A stretch of 64,000 nucleotides of DNA from Pseudomonas fluorescens (GTDB taxonomy: Bacteria > Pseudomonadota > Gammaproteobacteria > Pseudomonadales > Pseudomonadaceae), in NCBI RefSeq assembly GCF_000730425.1, contig NZ_CP008896.1, positions 2,294,001 through 2,358,000 of the forward strand. Direction: 5' to 3'. A model generated the notes under the pieces. It saw only the letters and a list, made by a program, of their open reading frames with translations, was not told the origin of the DNA and ran no database searches. How positions within the stretch are numbered: the first letter of the stretch is position 1; each line of letters begins with the position of its first letter. Both the position numbers and the translations under genes were made by a program. This document shows, one piece after another, positions 8,836 through 18,336 of this stretch.

Positions 8836-10179
8836 ATGATTCGTATGCCCCTGGCCACCGCCAGTCTGCTGGCCATCGCCATTTCTCTCGCCGGCTGCGG
8901 CGAGGGCAAAGACAAGGCTGCCGCTCCTCAGGCGCCTACACCCGCTGCCAGCACTACCGCCCCAGCGGCTGCCGCGACTGCCGGCCAGGTTGACGAGGCT
9001 GCCGCCAAGGCAGTCGTCGCGCACTACGCAGACATCGTGTTCGCGGTGTACAGCGACGCCGAGTCCACAGCCAAAACCCTGCAGACCGCCATCGACACTT
9101 TCCTGGCCAACCCCAACGACCAGACCCTGAAGGCCGCCCGCACTGCGTGGATCGCCGCGCGCGTACCGTACTTGCAGAGCGAAGTGTTCCGCTTCGGCAA
9201 CACCATCATTGATGACTGGGAAGGTCAGGTGAACGCCTGGCCACTGGACGAAGGCCTGATCGACTATGTCGACAAATCCTACGAACACGCCCTCGGCAAC
9301 CCAGGCGCCACCGCCAACATCATCGCCAACACCGAGATCCAGGTTGGCGAAGACAAGATCGACGTCAAGGAAATCACTCCGGAAAAACTCGCCAGCCTCA
9401 ATGAACTGGGCGGCTCCGAGGCCAACGTCGCCACCGGCTACCACGCCATCGAATTCCTGCTCTGGGGCCAGGACCTGAACGGCACAGGCCCTGGCGCCGG
9501 CAACCGCACAGCGTCGGACTACCTGCAAGGCGAAGGCGCCACCGGCGGGAACAACGAACGTCGGCGCACCTACCTGCGCGCCGTGACCCAACTGCTGGTC
9601 AGCGACCTCGAAGAAATGGTCGGCAACTGGAAACCCAACGTCGAAGACAACTACCGCGCCACCCTGGAAGCAGAACCGGGCACTGACGGCCTGCGCAAGA
9701 TGCTGTTCGGCATGGGCAGCCTGTCCCTGGGTGAACTGGCGGGCGAGCGGATGAAGGTTTCCCTGGAAGCCAACTCGCCGGAAGACGAGCACGACTGCTT
9801 CAGCGACAACACCCACAACTCGCAGTTCTACGACGCCAAGGGCATCCGCAATGTCTACCTGGGCGAATACACCCGCACCGATGGCACCCAACTGACCGGC
9901 GCCAGCCTGTCGTCCCTGGTGGCCAAGGTTGACCCGGCCGCCGATGAAGCCCTCAAGGCTGACCTGGCTGACACCGAAGCGAAGATCCAGGTCATGGTCG
10001 ACCACGCCAACAAGGGCGAGCACTACGACCAGTTGATTGCCGCCGGCAACACCGCCGGCAACCAGATCGTGCGCGACGCCATCGCCGCCCTGGTCAAGCA
10101 GACCGGCTCCATCGAGCAGGCTGCCGGCAAGCTGGGCATCGGTGACCTGAACCCGGACAACGCTGATCACGAGTTCTGA
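8836..10179 (+). CDS. icmP: Imelysin-family lipoprotein IcmP
   Basis: A 447-residue lipoprotein precursor. I chose the ATG at 8836 because AGGA lies 8 bases upstream and the product then begins with a short signal peptide ending in the lipobox LAGC (Cys about residue 18). A low-complexity Ala/Pro/Thr linker follows. The mature part contains GYHAIEFLLWG, the GxHxxE motif of the imelysin/EfeO family, and a Cys-containing EHDCFSDNTHNS segment. In P. aeruginosa the homologue is called insulin-cleaving metalloproteinase IcmP, but the fold is now linked to periplasmic iron uptake (EfeO-like). It is followed by a strong terminator. Confidence 0.9.
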   Translation: MIRMPLATASLLAIAISLAGCGEGKDKAAAPQAPTPAASTTAPAAAATAGQVDEAAAKAVVAHYADIVFAVYSDAESTAKTLQTAIDTFLANPNDQTLKAARTAWIAARVPYLQSEVFRFGNTIIDDWEGQVNAWPLDEGLIDYVDKSYEHALGNPGATANIIANTEIQVGEDKIDVKEITPEKLASLNELGGSEANVATGYHAIEFLLWGQDLNGTGPGAGNRTASDYLQGEGATGGNNERRRTYLRAVTQLLVSDLEEMVGNWKPNVEDNYRATLEAEPGTDGLRKMLFGMGSLSLGELAGERMKVSLEANSPEDEHDCFSDNTHNSQFYDAKGIRNVYLGEYTRTDGTQLTGASLSSLVAKVDPAADEALKADLADTEAKIQVMVDHANKGEHYDQLIAAGNTAGNQIVRDAIAALVKQTGSIEQAAGKLGIGDLNPDNADHEF

Positions 10180-10197
10180 TCTGCACCGGTTAAATGA

Positions 10198-10222
10198 GGC
10201 GGCCTTCGGGTCGCCTTTTTTG
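10198..10222 (+). terminator. Rho-independent terminator of icmP
   Basis: GGCGGCC-TTCG-GGTCGCC hairpin with a UUCG-type loop and a T6 run, starting 18 bases after the stop. Confidence 0.9.
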
Positions 10223-10245
10223 TATCCATCGCTTGCAGCCTCCCC

Positions 10246-10270
10246 TGTAGGAGCCGGCTTGCCAGCGCCT
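10246..10270. repeat. Single REP element
   Basis: TGTAGGAGCCGGCTTGCCAG, one copy of the REP palindrome with no inverted partner nearby. Confidence 0.75.
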
Positions 10271-10380
10271 ACACAAGTCCCGGCCCACGGCAGATCCGGA
10301 TCCCACCGTTGCAGCCCCCGGTTTACAAGCCCTGCACCGTAGGTAGAATGGCGCCTCCGACTGTCACCCGAGCGCAATTC

Positions 10381-11835
10381 ATGGCAATGCCGACCCTGCG
10401 GATCATTGGTTTCATCATCGGCATCTTCCTGATCACCCTCGCGGTCGCCATGATAGTGCCCATGGCGACCCTGGTGTTTTTCGAGCGCACCAGTGACCTG
10501 CCGTCCTTTCTCTGGGCAAGCCTGATCACCTTTATTGCGGGCCTGGCCCTGGTGATTCCCGGGCGCCCGGAACAGGTGCAGCTGCGCCCCAGGGACATGT
10601 ACCTGCTGACCGTCAGCAGTTGGGTGGTGGTGTGTATCTTTGCCGCGCTGCCGTTTTTGCTCACCCAGCACATCAGCTATACCGACTCGTTCTTTGAAAG
10701 CATGTCCGGTATCACCGCCACCGGCGCCACCGTGCTCAGCGGCCTGGACACCATGTCACCGGGCATTCTGATGTGGCGCTCGATGTTGCACTGGCTTGGC
10801 GGTATCGGTTTTATCGGCATGGCGGTGGCGATCCTGCCGCTGCTGCGTATCGGTGGTATGCGTCTGTTCCAGACCGAGTCCTCGGATCGCTCGGAAAAAG
10901 TCATGCCCCGCTCCCATATGGTGGCGCGCCTGATTGTGGCGGCGTATGTCGGCATTACCGTCCTCGGCAGCCTTGGGTTCTGGTGGGCCGGCATGGGCCT
11001 GTTCGATGCGATCAACCACGCAATGTCAGCCATTTCCACGGGAGGGTTCTCCACCTCCGATGAATCCCTGGCCCACTGGAAACAACCGGCAGTGCATTGG
11101 GTAGCGATCGTGGTGATGATCCTGGGCAGCCTGCCATTTGCCCTGTATGTCGCGACATTGCGCGGCAACCGCAAGGCGTTGATCAAGGACCAGCAAGTAC
11201 AAGGCTTGCTCGCGATGCTGCTGGTGACCTGGATCGTGCTCGGCACCTGGTACTGGTGGACCACCAACCTGCACTGGCTGGATGCACTGCGCCATGTGGC
11301 GCTGAACGTCACGTCCGTGGTGACCACCACCGGCTTTGCCCTCGGTGACTACAGCCTGTGGGGCAATTTCTCGCTGATGCTGTTCTTCTACCTGGGTTTT
11401 GTCGGTGGCTGCTCGGGCTCCACTGCCGGCGGGATCAAGATTTTCCGCTTCCAGGTCGCCTATATCCTGCTCAAGGCCAACCTGAATCAATTGATTCACC
11501 CAAGGGCGGTGATCAAGCAGAAATACAACGGCCACCGCCTGGATGAAGAAATCGTGCGGTCGATCCTGACCTTCTCATTCTTCTTTGCCATCACCATCTG
11601 CGTGATCGCCCTGGCCCTCTCCCTGCTGGGCGTGGACTGGATGACAGCCTTGACCGGCGCCGCCAGTACCGTCTCCGGCGTGGGCCCGGGGTTGGGCGAG
11701 ACCATCGGCCCGGCCGGCAACTTCGCCACCCTGCCAGATGCGGCCAAGTGGATCCTGTCCCTGGGCATGCTGCTGGGCCGGCTGGAGATCATTACGGTGC
11801 TTGTGTTGTGTATTCCGGCGTTCTGGCGGCACTGA
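10381..11835 (+). CDS. trkH: Trk potassium uptake channel subunit (TrkH/TrkI)
   Basis: A 484-residue polytopic membrane protein with the repeated membrane-pore-membrane layout of TrkH. Selectivity-filter-like loops are visible as ITATGATVLSG, STGGFSTSD, VTTTGFALGD and STVSGVGPG. It forms the membrane part of the Trk K+ uptake system; the cytoplasmic partner TrkA is not in this window. The ATG at 10381 is chosen as the start because upstream codons overlap the AT-poor leader; no strong ribosome-binding site is seen. The 3' end overlaps the convergent AraC gene by 44 bp. Confidence 0.92.
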   Translation: MAMPTLRIIGFIIGIFLITLAVAMIVPMATLVFFERTSDLPSFLWASLITFIAGLALVIPGRPEQVQLRPRDMYLLTVSSWVVVCIFAALPFLLTQHISYTDSFFESMSGITATGATVLSGLDTMSPGILMWRSMLHWLGGIGFIGMAVAILPLLRIGGMRLFQTESSDRSEKVMPRSHMVARLIVAAYVGITVLGSLGFWWAGMGLFDAINHAMSAISTGGFSTSDESLAHWKQPAVHWVAIVVMILGSLPFALYVATLRGNRKALIKDQQVQGLLAMLLVTWIVLGTWYWWTTNLHWLDALRHVALNVTSVVTTTGFALGDYSLWGNFSLMLFFYLGFVGGCSGSTAGGIKIFRFQVAYILLKANLNQLIHPRAVIKQKYNGHRLDEEIVRSILTFSFFFAITICVIALALSLLGVDWMTALTGAASTVSGVGPGLGETIGPAGNFATLPDAAKWILSLGMLLGRLEIITVLVLCIPAFWRH

Positions 11836-12853
11836 CACTCGCCGACGCCTCCAGCAGCCGCGCCCGGTACTCGCCGGGCGTGGCATCGAACCAACGGCGA
11901 AACGCGCGAAAGAAATTGCTCGGGTCGGCAAACCCCAACAAATAGGCGATTTCCAGCAGGGTCATGCTCGGCTGCGCCAGGTACTGCTCGGCCAGTTCAC
12001 GGCGGGTGTCATCGAGCAGCGCCTGGAAACTGGTGCCCTCCTCCTGCAAGCGCCGCTGCAAGGTGCGCTGGGACAGGTGCAACGTCTGCGCCACCACCTC
12101 ACGCTTGGGTTCGCCCTGGGGCAACAGCCGACACAGCACCTGGCGGGCCTTGTGGGTCACCCGGCTTTCGGAAAACCGCGCCAGGTATTCCCCGGCAAAC
12201 CGATCGTGCAACAACGCCATTGCCTCATTGGCCGTGGGCAGCGGCGCTTCCATATCCGCCCGCTCGAAGATCAGTGCGTCATAGGGGGCGTTGAACACCA
12301 GGGGCGCATGAAAGGCCTGCCTGTAAGGTTCCAGGTCTGCTGGCTGAGCGCCCTGCACCAGCACCTTGCGTGGCTGCAACGTGCGCCCGGTCAACCAGCC
12401 ACACAAGGCCAGGGCACACGCCAGCGATGCCTCGGCGCTTTGCCGGGTAGGCGGCAGGTGGTCGCCGTGGACAGTGAGGATCAGGGCATAGCCTTCAGGT
12501 AACAGGCGGAAACTCAGGTCGGCACTTTCAGCAATGATCCGCTGGTAGCGCACCAACCGGGCAAACCCTTCGGCCAGGGTGCTGCTGGACATCAAGGCAT
12601 AGCCAGCCACATGGAAAGACGCGGGGCGCACCACCTTACCCATGTTCAGGCCGATGGCAGGGTTGCCCGACACCTCCACCGCCCGCTGCCAGAGCCGGGT
12701 CATGGAGTCCTGGGGAAAGCGCGCGTCGGGGTCGTCCAGAGCGCTGTAATCCAGGCCCAGCTGTTTGAACAGGGCGCGGCAATCCAGGCCTTCGAGCTCC
12801 AGCGCCTTGACTATCCCCATCGCCCAACTTGCAGAAGTCGTTCGTTCGTTCAT
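11792..12853 (-). CDS. AraC-family regulator with arabinose-binding-like domain
   Basis: A 353-residue regulator. Residues about 20-210 match the ligand-binding domain shared by OruR/ArgR-like AraC proteins (AGYALMSSSTLAEGFARLVR is typical). The C-terminal AraC/XylS DNA-binding domain contains LHLSQRTLQRRLQEEGTSF and the second helix-turn-helix IAYLLGFADPSNFFRAFRRW. The ATG at 12853 is preferred to a GTG five codons upstream. The final 44 bases overlap the end of trkH on the other strand. Its targets are not evident from the neighbours. Confidence 0.9.
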   Translation of the reverse strand: MNERTTSASWAMGIVKALELEGLDCRALFKQLGLDYSALDDPDARFPQDSMTRLWQRAVEVSGNPAIGLNMGKVVRPASFHVAGYALMSSSTLAEGFARLVRYQRIIAESADLSFRLLPEGYALILTVHGDHLPPTRQSAEASLACALALCGWLTGRTLQPRKVLVQGAQPADLEPYRQAFHAPLVFNAPYDALIFERADMEAPLPTANEAMALLHDRFAGEYLARFSESRVTHKARQVLCRLLPQGEPKREVVAQTLHLSQRTLQRRLQEEGTSFQALLDDTRRELAEQYLAQPSMTLLEIAYLLGFADPSNFFRAFRRWFDATPGEYRARLLEASASVSAARTPEYTTQAP

Positions 12854-13025
12854 GGCGTTTTCTTGCACGTTTTCTATGAAGGGACGGCTGAAACCGCAGC
12901 CAGGAACCCAAGGATACTAAAGTGGCGTCTATTGTCACTGGCCCTTGCCAGTGATGACTCTAGACTCAAATAAGCTCCCCGCCGAACATCCATCGGGCAC
13001 AACAAAAACCAGAGGGCATGCCATC

Positions 13026-13337
13026 GTGGAAAATATCAGACAATTCAACAGCTTCGCCGAGTTCTACCCGTATTACCTGCGTGAACACGGCAACAGCACC
13101 TGCCGACGCCTGCACTTTATCGGTACCAGCCTGGTCATTTTTATTCTCGCGTTCGCCATCGGCAAGGGCGCCTGGTGGCTGCTGTGGGTGCTGCCGGTGG
13201 CCGGCTACAGCTTTGCCTGGGTCGGGCATTTCTTCTTTGAGAAGAACCGGCCCGCGACATTCCAGCATCCGTTCTACAGCCTGCTGGGGGATTTCGTGAT
13301 GTACCGAGACATGATTCTGGGCAAGGTGCCGTTCTAA
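13026..13337 (+). CDS. DUF962 / Mpo1-like membrane protein
   Basis: A 103-residue protein that probably starts at GTG 13026, 9 bases after AGAGGG. The pattern FYPYYLREHGNSTCRRLHFIGTS, a central pair of membrane segments, and HFFFEKNRPATFQHP are DUF962 signatures. In yeast the family member Mpo1 is an iron-dependent dioxygenase acting on 2-hydroxy fatty acids; His residues in HGN, HF, GHF and HP are the likely metal ligands. The bacterial role is not established. It is followed 29 bases later by the broken HD-domain gene, and the two are probably one transcript. Confidence 0.82.
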   Translation: MENIRQFNSFAEFYPYYLREHGNSTCRRLHFIGTSLVIFILAFAIGKGAWWLLWVLPVAGYSFAWVGHFFFEKNRPATFQHPFYSLLGDFVMYRDMILGKVPF

Positions 13338-13366
13338 ACCACCCAAAAACAATAAGAGACACGCCG

Positions 13367-13958
13367 ATGAACCAGCAGGCCCGCTTCACCCATATGCAAG
13401 ACGGCACCCAGGAAGACTGGGCGATCATCGCCGCCGACTTCAGCGCCTACGCCCGTCAATTGCCCGGGCGGATCCTCGCGCACCTGCGACTGCTGGAAGG
13501 CGACTTCGGCGGCTTCCCGGTGGACCGCCTGACCCACTCCCTGCAAACCGCCAGCCGCGCCTGGCACGATAGCCGCGACGAAGAATATGTGGTCTGCGCC
13601 CTGCTTCATGATATCGGCGACACCCTGGGCTCCTATAACCACCCGGACATTGCCGCCGCCATCCTCAAACCGTTCGTCAGCCCGCAGAACCTGTGGATGG
13701 TGGAAAAACACGGAATTTTCCAGGGGTACTATTTTCTTTCACCACCTGGGCATGGATCGCCACCTGCGCGAGCAATTTGGCGAGCACCCGCAGTATGAGC
13801 AAACCATCGAGTTCTGCGCCCGATATGACGCAGCCGCCTTCGATCCAGCCTATGCCACCCTGCCCCTGAGCTTTTTCGAACCGATGCTGGCGCGGGTCTT
13901 CGCCCAGCCAAAAAACTCGATCTACAAGGCCGCCATGGAGCGTCAGGCCAGCGTGTGA
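13367..13958 (+). pseudogene. HD-domain phosphohydrolase-like gene, interrupted by a frameshift
   Basis: Reading from ATG 13367 gives a good HD-domain N-terminal half (LTHSLQTASRA, then LLHDIGD with the HD pair near residue 82) up to GIFQGYY. At TTTT 13732-13735 the frame is lost; removing one T restores FFHHLGMDRHLREQFGEH and reads on to a stop at 13958, giving a 196-residue protein. Unshifted, the product ends at 13798 after 143 residues and loses the second His cluster. The family resembles the HD proteins found beside phosphonate genes (PhnZ-like). It could be a true mutation or a base-calling error in a short T run. Confidence 0.8.
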
Positions 13959-14109
13959 CCTCTTGTCACTTGCGTCTTGGGGCGAAAGGTTCGTGGATTT
14001 GTCGAGATAAAAGTCTTTTTGTCATTTGCAGTGCTGTATCCTGCCCAGGCTTTGTAAAAAGCGCGGTACATCTGCAATTCCACAACAGACCTTGCGAGGA
14101 GCGACGACG

Positions 14110-14238
14110 ATGCACGAGATCCCCAATCTCCCCTTCCCAAGCCTGCACGAGACCGAGCAGCCCACTCCGCAACAAGCCAGCAGCGACAAACAAGCGCCGG
14201 CACAGGCAACACCGGTCGACAGCGATAGCGACGACTGA
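14110..14238 (+). CDS. Small acidic peptide, unknown (42 residues)
   Basis: A 42-residue open frame with GAGGAG eight bases before ATG. The product is polar and Pro/Gln-rich, begins MHEIPNLPFPSLHET and ends in an acidic DSDSDD tail; no membrane segment or motif is visible and it is probably disordered. It is followed by a strong hairpin and then another small gene on the same strand. I do not recognise a family. Confidence 0.5.
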   Translation: MHEIPNLPFPSLHETEQPTPQQASSDKQAPAQATPVDSDSDD

Positions 14239-14254
14239 CCGCAGTACCCAGACC

Positions 14255-14288
14255 GTGTGGAAAGCGTGACATTGCGCGCTTTCCACAC
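14255..14288. terminator. Hairpin between two small genes
   Basis: GTGTGGAAAGCG and CGCTTTCCACAC form a 12-bp perfect stem around a 10-base loop. There is no T run, so it may stabilise or punctuate the message rather than end it. It lies 17 bases after the 42-residue gene. Confidence 0.5.
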
Positions 14289-14312
14289 CGCCTGAATCAA
14301 GAGACACGCAAC

Positions 14313-14495
14313 ATGCCCGATACCCCCCATAATTCCCCCGATGAAGCGTTACTCGGCACCGCCCTGCAAATGGTCGACGTGTGGAGCCGTCTCAGCCCGG
14401 AAAAACAGGCACTACTGCTCAAGCGCTTCGGTACCCAGGAAAACGCCCTGGCCGCATTGGTGACCACACGCCTGCTCAACCCCGCCCCACTGTAG
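14313..14495 (+). CDS. Small hypothetical protein (60 residues)
   Basis: A 60-residue open frame, ATG 14313, with AAGAGA about 11 bases upstream. The predicted product is helical (LLGTALQMVDVWSRLSPEKQALLLKRFG) with no membrane segment. Its TAG stop codon lies inside a REP element. The gene is probably cotranscribed with the 42-residue gene upstream. I cannot assign a function. Confidence 0.55.
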   Translation: MPDTPHNSPDEALLGTALQMVDVWSRLSPEKQALLLKRFGTQENALAALVTTRLLNPAPL

Positions 14496-14518
14496 GAGCC
14501 GGCTTGCCGACGATGGCG
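14491..14518. repeat. Single REP element overlapping a stop codon
   Basis: TGTAGGAGCCGGCTTGCCGA; the TAG in its first bases is the stop codon of the 60-residue gene. Confidence 0.75.
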
Positions 14519-14614
14519 GTCGTTCAGCCACCAACGGTTTTATGCCCTGTGTGCGCCAAAGCGCCGGTATCATAAGCAGCCTATCTTTTCTGCCGCGACA
14601 GTGGACCCCTTCCC

Positions 14615-15814
14615 ATGCCAGATACCCAGCGCCCCATGGTGGTCACGCTGCAAGTCGTTTCCATCGTGCTGTTCACCTTTATCGGTTACCTGAATATCGG
14701 CATTCCCCTGGCGGTATTGCCGGGCTATGTCCACAGCGACCTGGGCTTTGGCGCCGTGATCGCGGGCCTGGTGATCAGCGTGCAATACCTGGCCACTTTG
14801 CTGAGCCGGCCCTATGCCGGGCGCATCATCGATAACCGCGGCAGCAAGCGTGCAGTGATGTACGGGCTGGCCGGTTGCGGCTTGAGCGGCGTGTTCATGC
14901 TGGCATCCGCCGCACTGACCCATCTGCCGGCCCTGAGCCTGGCCAGCCTGCTGATTGGTCGGCTGGTGCTGGGCAGTGCCGAAAGCCTGGTGGGATCGGG
15001 CTCCATTGGCTGGGGAATCGGCCGGGTTGGCGCGACGAATACCGCCAAGGTCATCTCCTGGAACGGTATCGCCAGCTATGGCGCCCTGGCGATTGGCGCA
15101 CCGCTGGGGGTGTTGCTGGTCAGCCGGTTCGGGCTGTGGAGCATGGGCGCAAGCATCATTGCCCTGGCGGTGCTGGGCCTGCTGCTGGCCTGGCCGAAAG
15201 TCGCAGCGCCGATCGTGGTCGGCGAACGCCTGCCGTTCATGCATGTGCTCGGCCGCGTGCTGCCCCACGGCTGTGGGCTGGCCCTGGGCTCCATCGGTTT
15301 TGGCACCATCGCCACGTTTATCACCCTGTATTACGCGACCCGCAACTGGGATAACGCGGTGCTGTGCCTGAGCCTGTTCGGTGCCAGCTTTATCGGGGCG
15401 CGGCTGCTGTTCGGTAACCTGATCAACCGGATCGGCGGTTTTCGCGTGGCAATTGCCTGCCTGTCGGTGGAAACCCTTGGCCTGCTGCTGTTGTGGCTGG
15501 CGCCGAATGCCGAGCTGGCCCTGGCAGGCGCGGCCCTGAGTGGCTTCGGGTTTTCCCTGGTGTTTCCGGCGTTGGGGGTTGAAGCGGTCAACCTGGTGCC
15601 CGCTTCCAGCCGAGGTGCAGCGGTGGGTGCCTATTCGTTGTTTATCGACTTGTCATTGGGCATCACCGGGCCATTGGCCGGGGCGATTGCGGCGGGCTTT
15701 GGCTTTGTCTCGATCTTTTTGTTTGCCGCGCTGGCAGCCTTCGCCGGGCTGCTGCTGAGCCTGTACCTGTATCGCCAGGCCCCCCGATACCGCGACGAAC
15801 GTAACGCCGGCTAG
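14615..15814 (+). CDS. Major facilitator transporter (YhhS/YfcJ-like)
   Basis: A 399-residue protein with twelve predicted membrane segments. The N-terminal region [19 protein letters not shown] carries the loop 2-3 motif of the superfamily, and the sequence [19 protein letters not shown] resembles the UPF0226 (YhhS/YfcJ) efflux group. The substrate is unknown. Its last four bases overlap the stop of the convergent arfB gene. Confidence 0.85.
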   Translation: MPDTQRPMVVTLQVVSIVLFTFIGYLNIGIPLAVLPGYVHSDLGFGAVIAGLVISVQYLATLLSRPYAGRIIDNRGSKRAVMYGLAGCGLSGVFMLASAALTHLPALSLASLLIGRLVLGSAESLVGSGSIGWGIGRVGATNTAKVISWNGIASYGALAIGAPLGVLLVSRFGLWSMGASIIALAVLGLLLAWPKVAAPIVVGERLPFMHVLGRVLPHGCGLALGSIGFGTIATFITLYYATRNWDNAVLCLSLFGASFIGARLLFGNLINRIGGFRVAIACLSVETLGLLLLWLAPNAELALAGAALSGFGFSLVFPALGVEAVNLVPASSRGAAVGAYSLFIDLSLGITGPLAGAIAAGFGFVSIFLFAALAAFAGLLLSLYLYRQAPRYRDERNAG

Positions 15815-16224
15815 AAGTCCACCTTGCCGCGCCCGGCCTTGATGCTGCCGCGCTTGGTCTTGGATTCCAGGCGACGTTTCTTCGAGCCCAGGGTGGGCTT
15901 GGTCGGACGGCGTTTTTTCTCGACCTTGGTCGCGCTGAGGATCAACTCCACCAGGCGCTCCAGGGCATCGGCACGGTTCTGTTCCTGGGTCCGGTACTGC
16001 TGGGCCTTGAGGATCAGCACGCCTTCACTGGTGATACGGCTGTCGCGCAGGGCCAGCAAGCGTTCCTTGTAGAACGGCGGCAACGACGAAGCGCCGATAT
16101 CGAAGCGCAAGTGCACGGCGCTGGAGACCTTGTTGACGTTCTGCCCGCCAGCACCCTGGGCACGGATGGCCGTCAACTCGATTTCGGCATCGGGCAGGTG
16201 CACGTTACTGGAGATCACCAACAT
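15811..16224 (-). CDS. arfB: Peptidyl-tRNA hydrolase ArfB (stalled ribosome rescue)
   Basis: A 137-residue protein with the release-factor GGQ motif in [20 protein letters not shown] near residue 25, and a Lys/Arg-rich C-terminal tail ([16 protein letters not shown]) that inserts in the empty mRNA channel. It hydrolyses peptidyl-tRNA on ribosomes stalled at the end of broken messages, as a backup to tmRNA. It stands alone between the convergent MFS gene and a REP pair. Confidence 0.95.
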   Translation of the reverse strand: MLVISSNVHLPDAEIELTAIRAQGAGGQNVNKVSSAVHLRFDIGASSLPPFYKERLLALRDSRITSEGVLILKAQQYRTQEQNRADALERLVELILSATKVEKKRRPTKPTLGSKKRRLESKTKRGSIKAGRGKVDF

Positions 16225-16246
16225 GGAAAGCGGGTCCGTTAAGACT

Positions 16247-16317
16247 TGTAGGAGCCGGCTTGCCGGCGATAGCGGTTTATCTGACCCAACACTATCGCCG
16301 GCAAGCCGGCTCCTACA
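16247..16317. repeat. REP pair (REPIN)
   Basis: GTAGGAGCCGGCTTGCCGGC and its exact inverse TCGCCGGCAAGCCGGCTCCT, separated by about 25 bases, between arfB and aroP. It starts 23 bases upstream of arfB and ends just after the aroP stop. Confidence 0.92.
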
Positions 16318-16324
16318 GGGTGGG

Positions 16325-17746
16325 CTAGTTGTTCAGCGAGGATACAGCACTCAAGTCAGCCAGCGCCTTGCGCTTGTTCTTGAGCACGTAGCACACCCAC
16401 ATAAAGGCCACCCAGACCGGAATCGCGTACACCGAGACCTGGATCCCCGGGATCAGCAACATGATCCCCAGGATAAACACCACGAACGCCAGGCACACAT
16501 AGTTACCGTAGGGGTACCACAAGGCCTTGAACAGCGGCACCTGACCGGTGCGGTTCATGTGTTGGCGGAACTTGAAGTGCGAGAAGCTGATCATCGCCCA
16601 GTTGATCACCAACGTGGCCACCACCAGGGACATCAGCAACTCCAGGGCATGCTGCGGGATCCAGTAGTTCATCAACACCGCCACCAGGGTGACGGCCGCC
16701 GAGGCCAGGATCGAACGCACGGGTACGCCGCGCTTGTCGATCTTCGCCAACGCCGCCGGGGCATCGCCTTGCTCGGCCATGCCCAGCAGCATGCGGCTAT
16801 TGCAGTAGGTGCCGCTGTTGTACACCGACAGCGCCGCCGTCAACACCACAAAGTTAAGGATATGCGCGGCAGTGTTGCTGCCCAGCATCGAGAACACCTG
16901 CACGAACGGGCTGCCACTATAGGCATCGCCGGAAGCGTTCAAGGTCACCAGCAGGCTGTCCCAGGGCGTCAGAGACAGCAGCACCACCAAGGCGCCGATA
17001 TAGAAAATCAGGATGCGGTAGATCACCTGATTGATCGCCTTGGGAATCACGGTGCGCGGCTGATCCGCTTCGGCGGCGGTAAAACCGAGCATTTCCAGGC
17101 CGCCAAACGAGAACATGATGATCGCCATGGCCATCACCAGGCCACCGACGCCATGGGGGAAGAACCCGCCGTGCTCCCACAGGTTGGTCACCGAAGCCTG
17201 TGGCCCGCCGGTGCCGCTGACCAGCAGGTAGCTGCCCAGGGCGATCATGCCGACAATCGCCACCACCTTGATGATCGCAAACCAGAACTCAGCCTCGCCA
17301 AATACCTTGACGTTGGCCAGGTTGATCACATTGATCAGCACGAAAAACGCCGCCGCCGAGACCCAGGTCGGAATCTCCGGCCACCAGTAGTGCACGTACT
17401 TACCGACAGCCGTCAGCTCCGACATGCCCACCAGAATGTAGAGGATCCAGCAGTTCCAACCCGACAGGAAGCCGGCGAAACCACCCCAGTACTTGTGGGC
17501 AAAATGGCTGAAGGAACCGGCCACTGGCTCTTCCACGATCATTTCGCCCAACTGGCGCATGATCATGAAGGCAATGAAACCGCAAATGGCATAACCGAGG
17601 ATCATCGACGGACCGGCTGACTTCAGCACCCCCGCCGAGCCCAGGAACAGGCCGGTACCGATCGCGCCACCGAGGGCGATCAATTGAATATGACGATTTT
17701 TCAGGCCGCGCTTCAGTTCGCCTGAATGCGAGTTGGGTTCACTCAT
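16325..17746 (-). CDS. aroP: Aromatic amino acid permease AroP
   Basis: A 473-residue permease of the amino acid-polyamine-organocation family with twelve membrane segments. The N-terminal [20 protein letters not shown] and the [20 protein letters not shown] and [19 protein letters not shown] blocks match E. coli AroP closely. It imports phenylalanine, tyrosine and tryptophan by proton symport. ATG 17746 is preferred over an upstream TTG at 17764 because it begins the conserved part. A PheP- or AnsP-like specificity cannot be excluded. Confidence 0.85.
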   Translation of the reverse strand: MSEPNSHSGELKRGLKNRHIQLIALGGAIGTGLFLGSAGVLKSAGPSMILGYAICGFIAFMIMRQLGEMIVEEPVAGSFSHFAHKYWGGFAGFLSGWNCWILYILVGMSELTAVGKYVHYWWPEIPTWVSAAAFFVLINVINLANVKVFGEAEFWFAIIKVVAIVGMIALGSYLLVSGTGGPQASVTNLWEHGGFFPHGVGGLVMAMAIIMFSFGGLEMLGFTAAEADQPRTVIPKAINQVIYRILIFYIGALVVLLSLTPWDSLLVTLNASGDAYSGSPFVQVFSMLGSNTAAHILNFVVLTAALSVYNSGTYCNSRMLLGMAEQGDAPAALAKIDKRGVPVRSILASAAVTLVAVLMNYWIPQHALELLMSLVVATLVINWAMISFSHFKFRQHMNRTGQVPLFKALWYPYGNYVCLAFVVFILGIMLLIPGIQVSVYAIPVWVAFMWVCYVLKNKRKALADLSAVSSLNN

Positions 17747-17764
17747 GAAAAGGGTCTCACGCAA

Positions 17765-18282
17765 GGTTTGATAATGTTCAATACACGATGCTGCTTTGAA
17801 ACCGACTCAAGCAGCGCCGATCAAACCCCAGCGCAGGCACCAGGAGTTCAGCGTCTTTCTTACGGTCATGCGTCACCTGTTTGTTTTTATCTGTGACGAA
17901 ATCGAACCCGTCCGGCTTATGGCCAGGCGGAGTAAACAAGGCAGCCAGCCTTGAAGGCCTTTTGCGTGGGTACGCAAGGGGGGGTCACAGTAAAACGCGG
18001 CGCATTGTACACCGCTCGATCCGTTCGGGAGGCTTGCAGGGAAGATTGCTGAGTGAACGGAAGGTTTTCTTTACACAAGGAGCGCCTCGAGAGCACGCCC
18101 TGCCTAGGCCCATCCCAATCGTAAAATAATCGTTACGACCCGGAAGTTATTCATGACAGGTGTTCCCCGCGGATAAATGGCTACCCGGTTGCCGTTCCTG
18201 TAGGAGCCGGCTTGCCGGCAAAGAACCCGAGAGTGGCGCGGGGCACCGGGTGAGCCGCGTTATCGTTGGGAAGTGGTCACGC
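17765..18282. other. Gene-free region upstream of aroP
   Basis: About 520 bases without a convincing gene. It should hold the aroP promoter and leader; a short open frame on the plus strand (17881-18129) has no ribosome-binding site and no recognisable product. A single REP lies near its far end. I could not define a TyrR-type operator. Confidence 0.5.
18199..18222. repeat. Single REP element
   Basis: TGTAGGAGCCGGCTTGCCGG, one copy, about 65 bases before the rluB terminator. Confidence 0.8.
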
Positions 18283-18316
18283 AAAAAAAACGCCAACCCG
18301 AGGGTTGGCGCTTTTT
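18283..18316 (-). terminator. Terminator downstream of rluB (bidirectional shape)
   Basis: CGCCAACCC-GA-GGGTTGGCG stem flanked by an A8 run on the left and CTTTTTC on the right. It can stop transcription from either side; rluB reads into it from the right, 20 bases after its stop. Confidence 0.9.
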
Positions 18317-18336
18317 CTTATCGCTTGCCGCTGCTC

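Noticed and set aside
8749..10671. Open frame of 640 codons on the minus strand
   Set aside because: Antisense to icmP and the start of trkH; product without domain.
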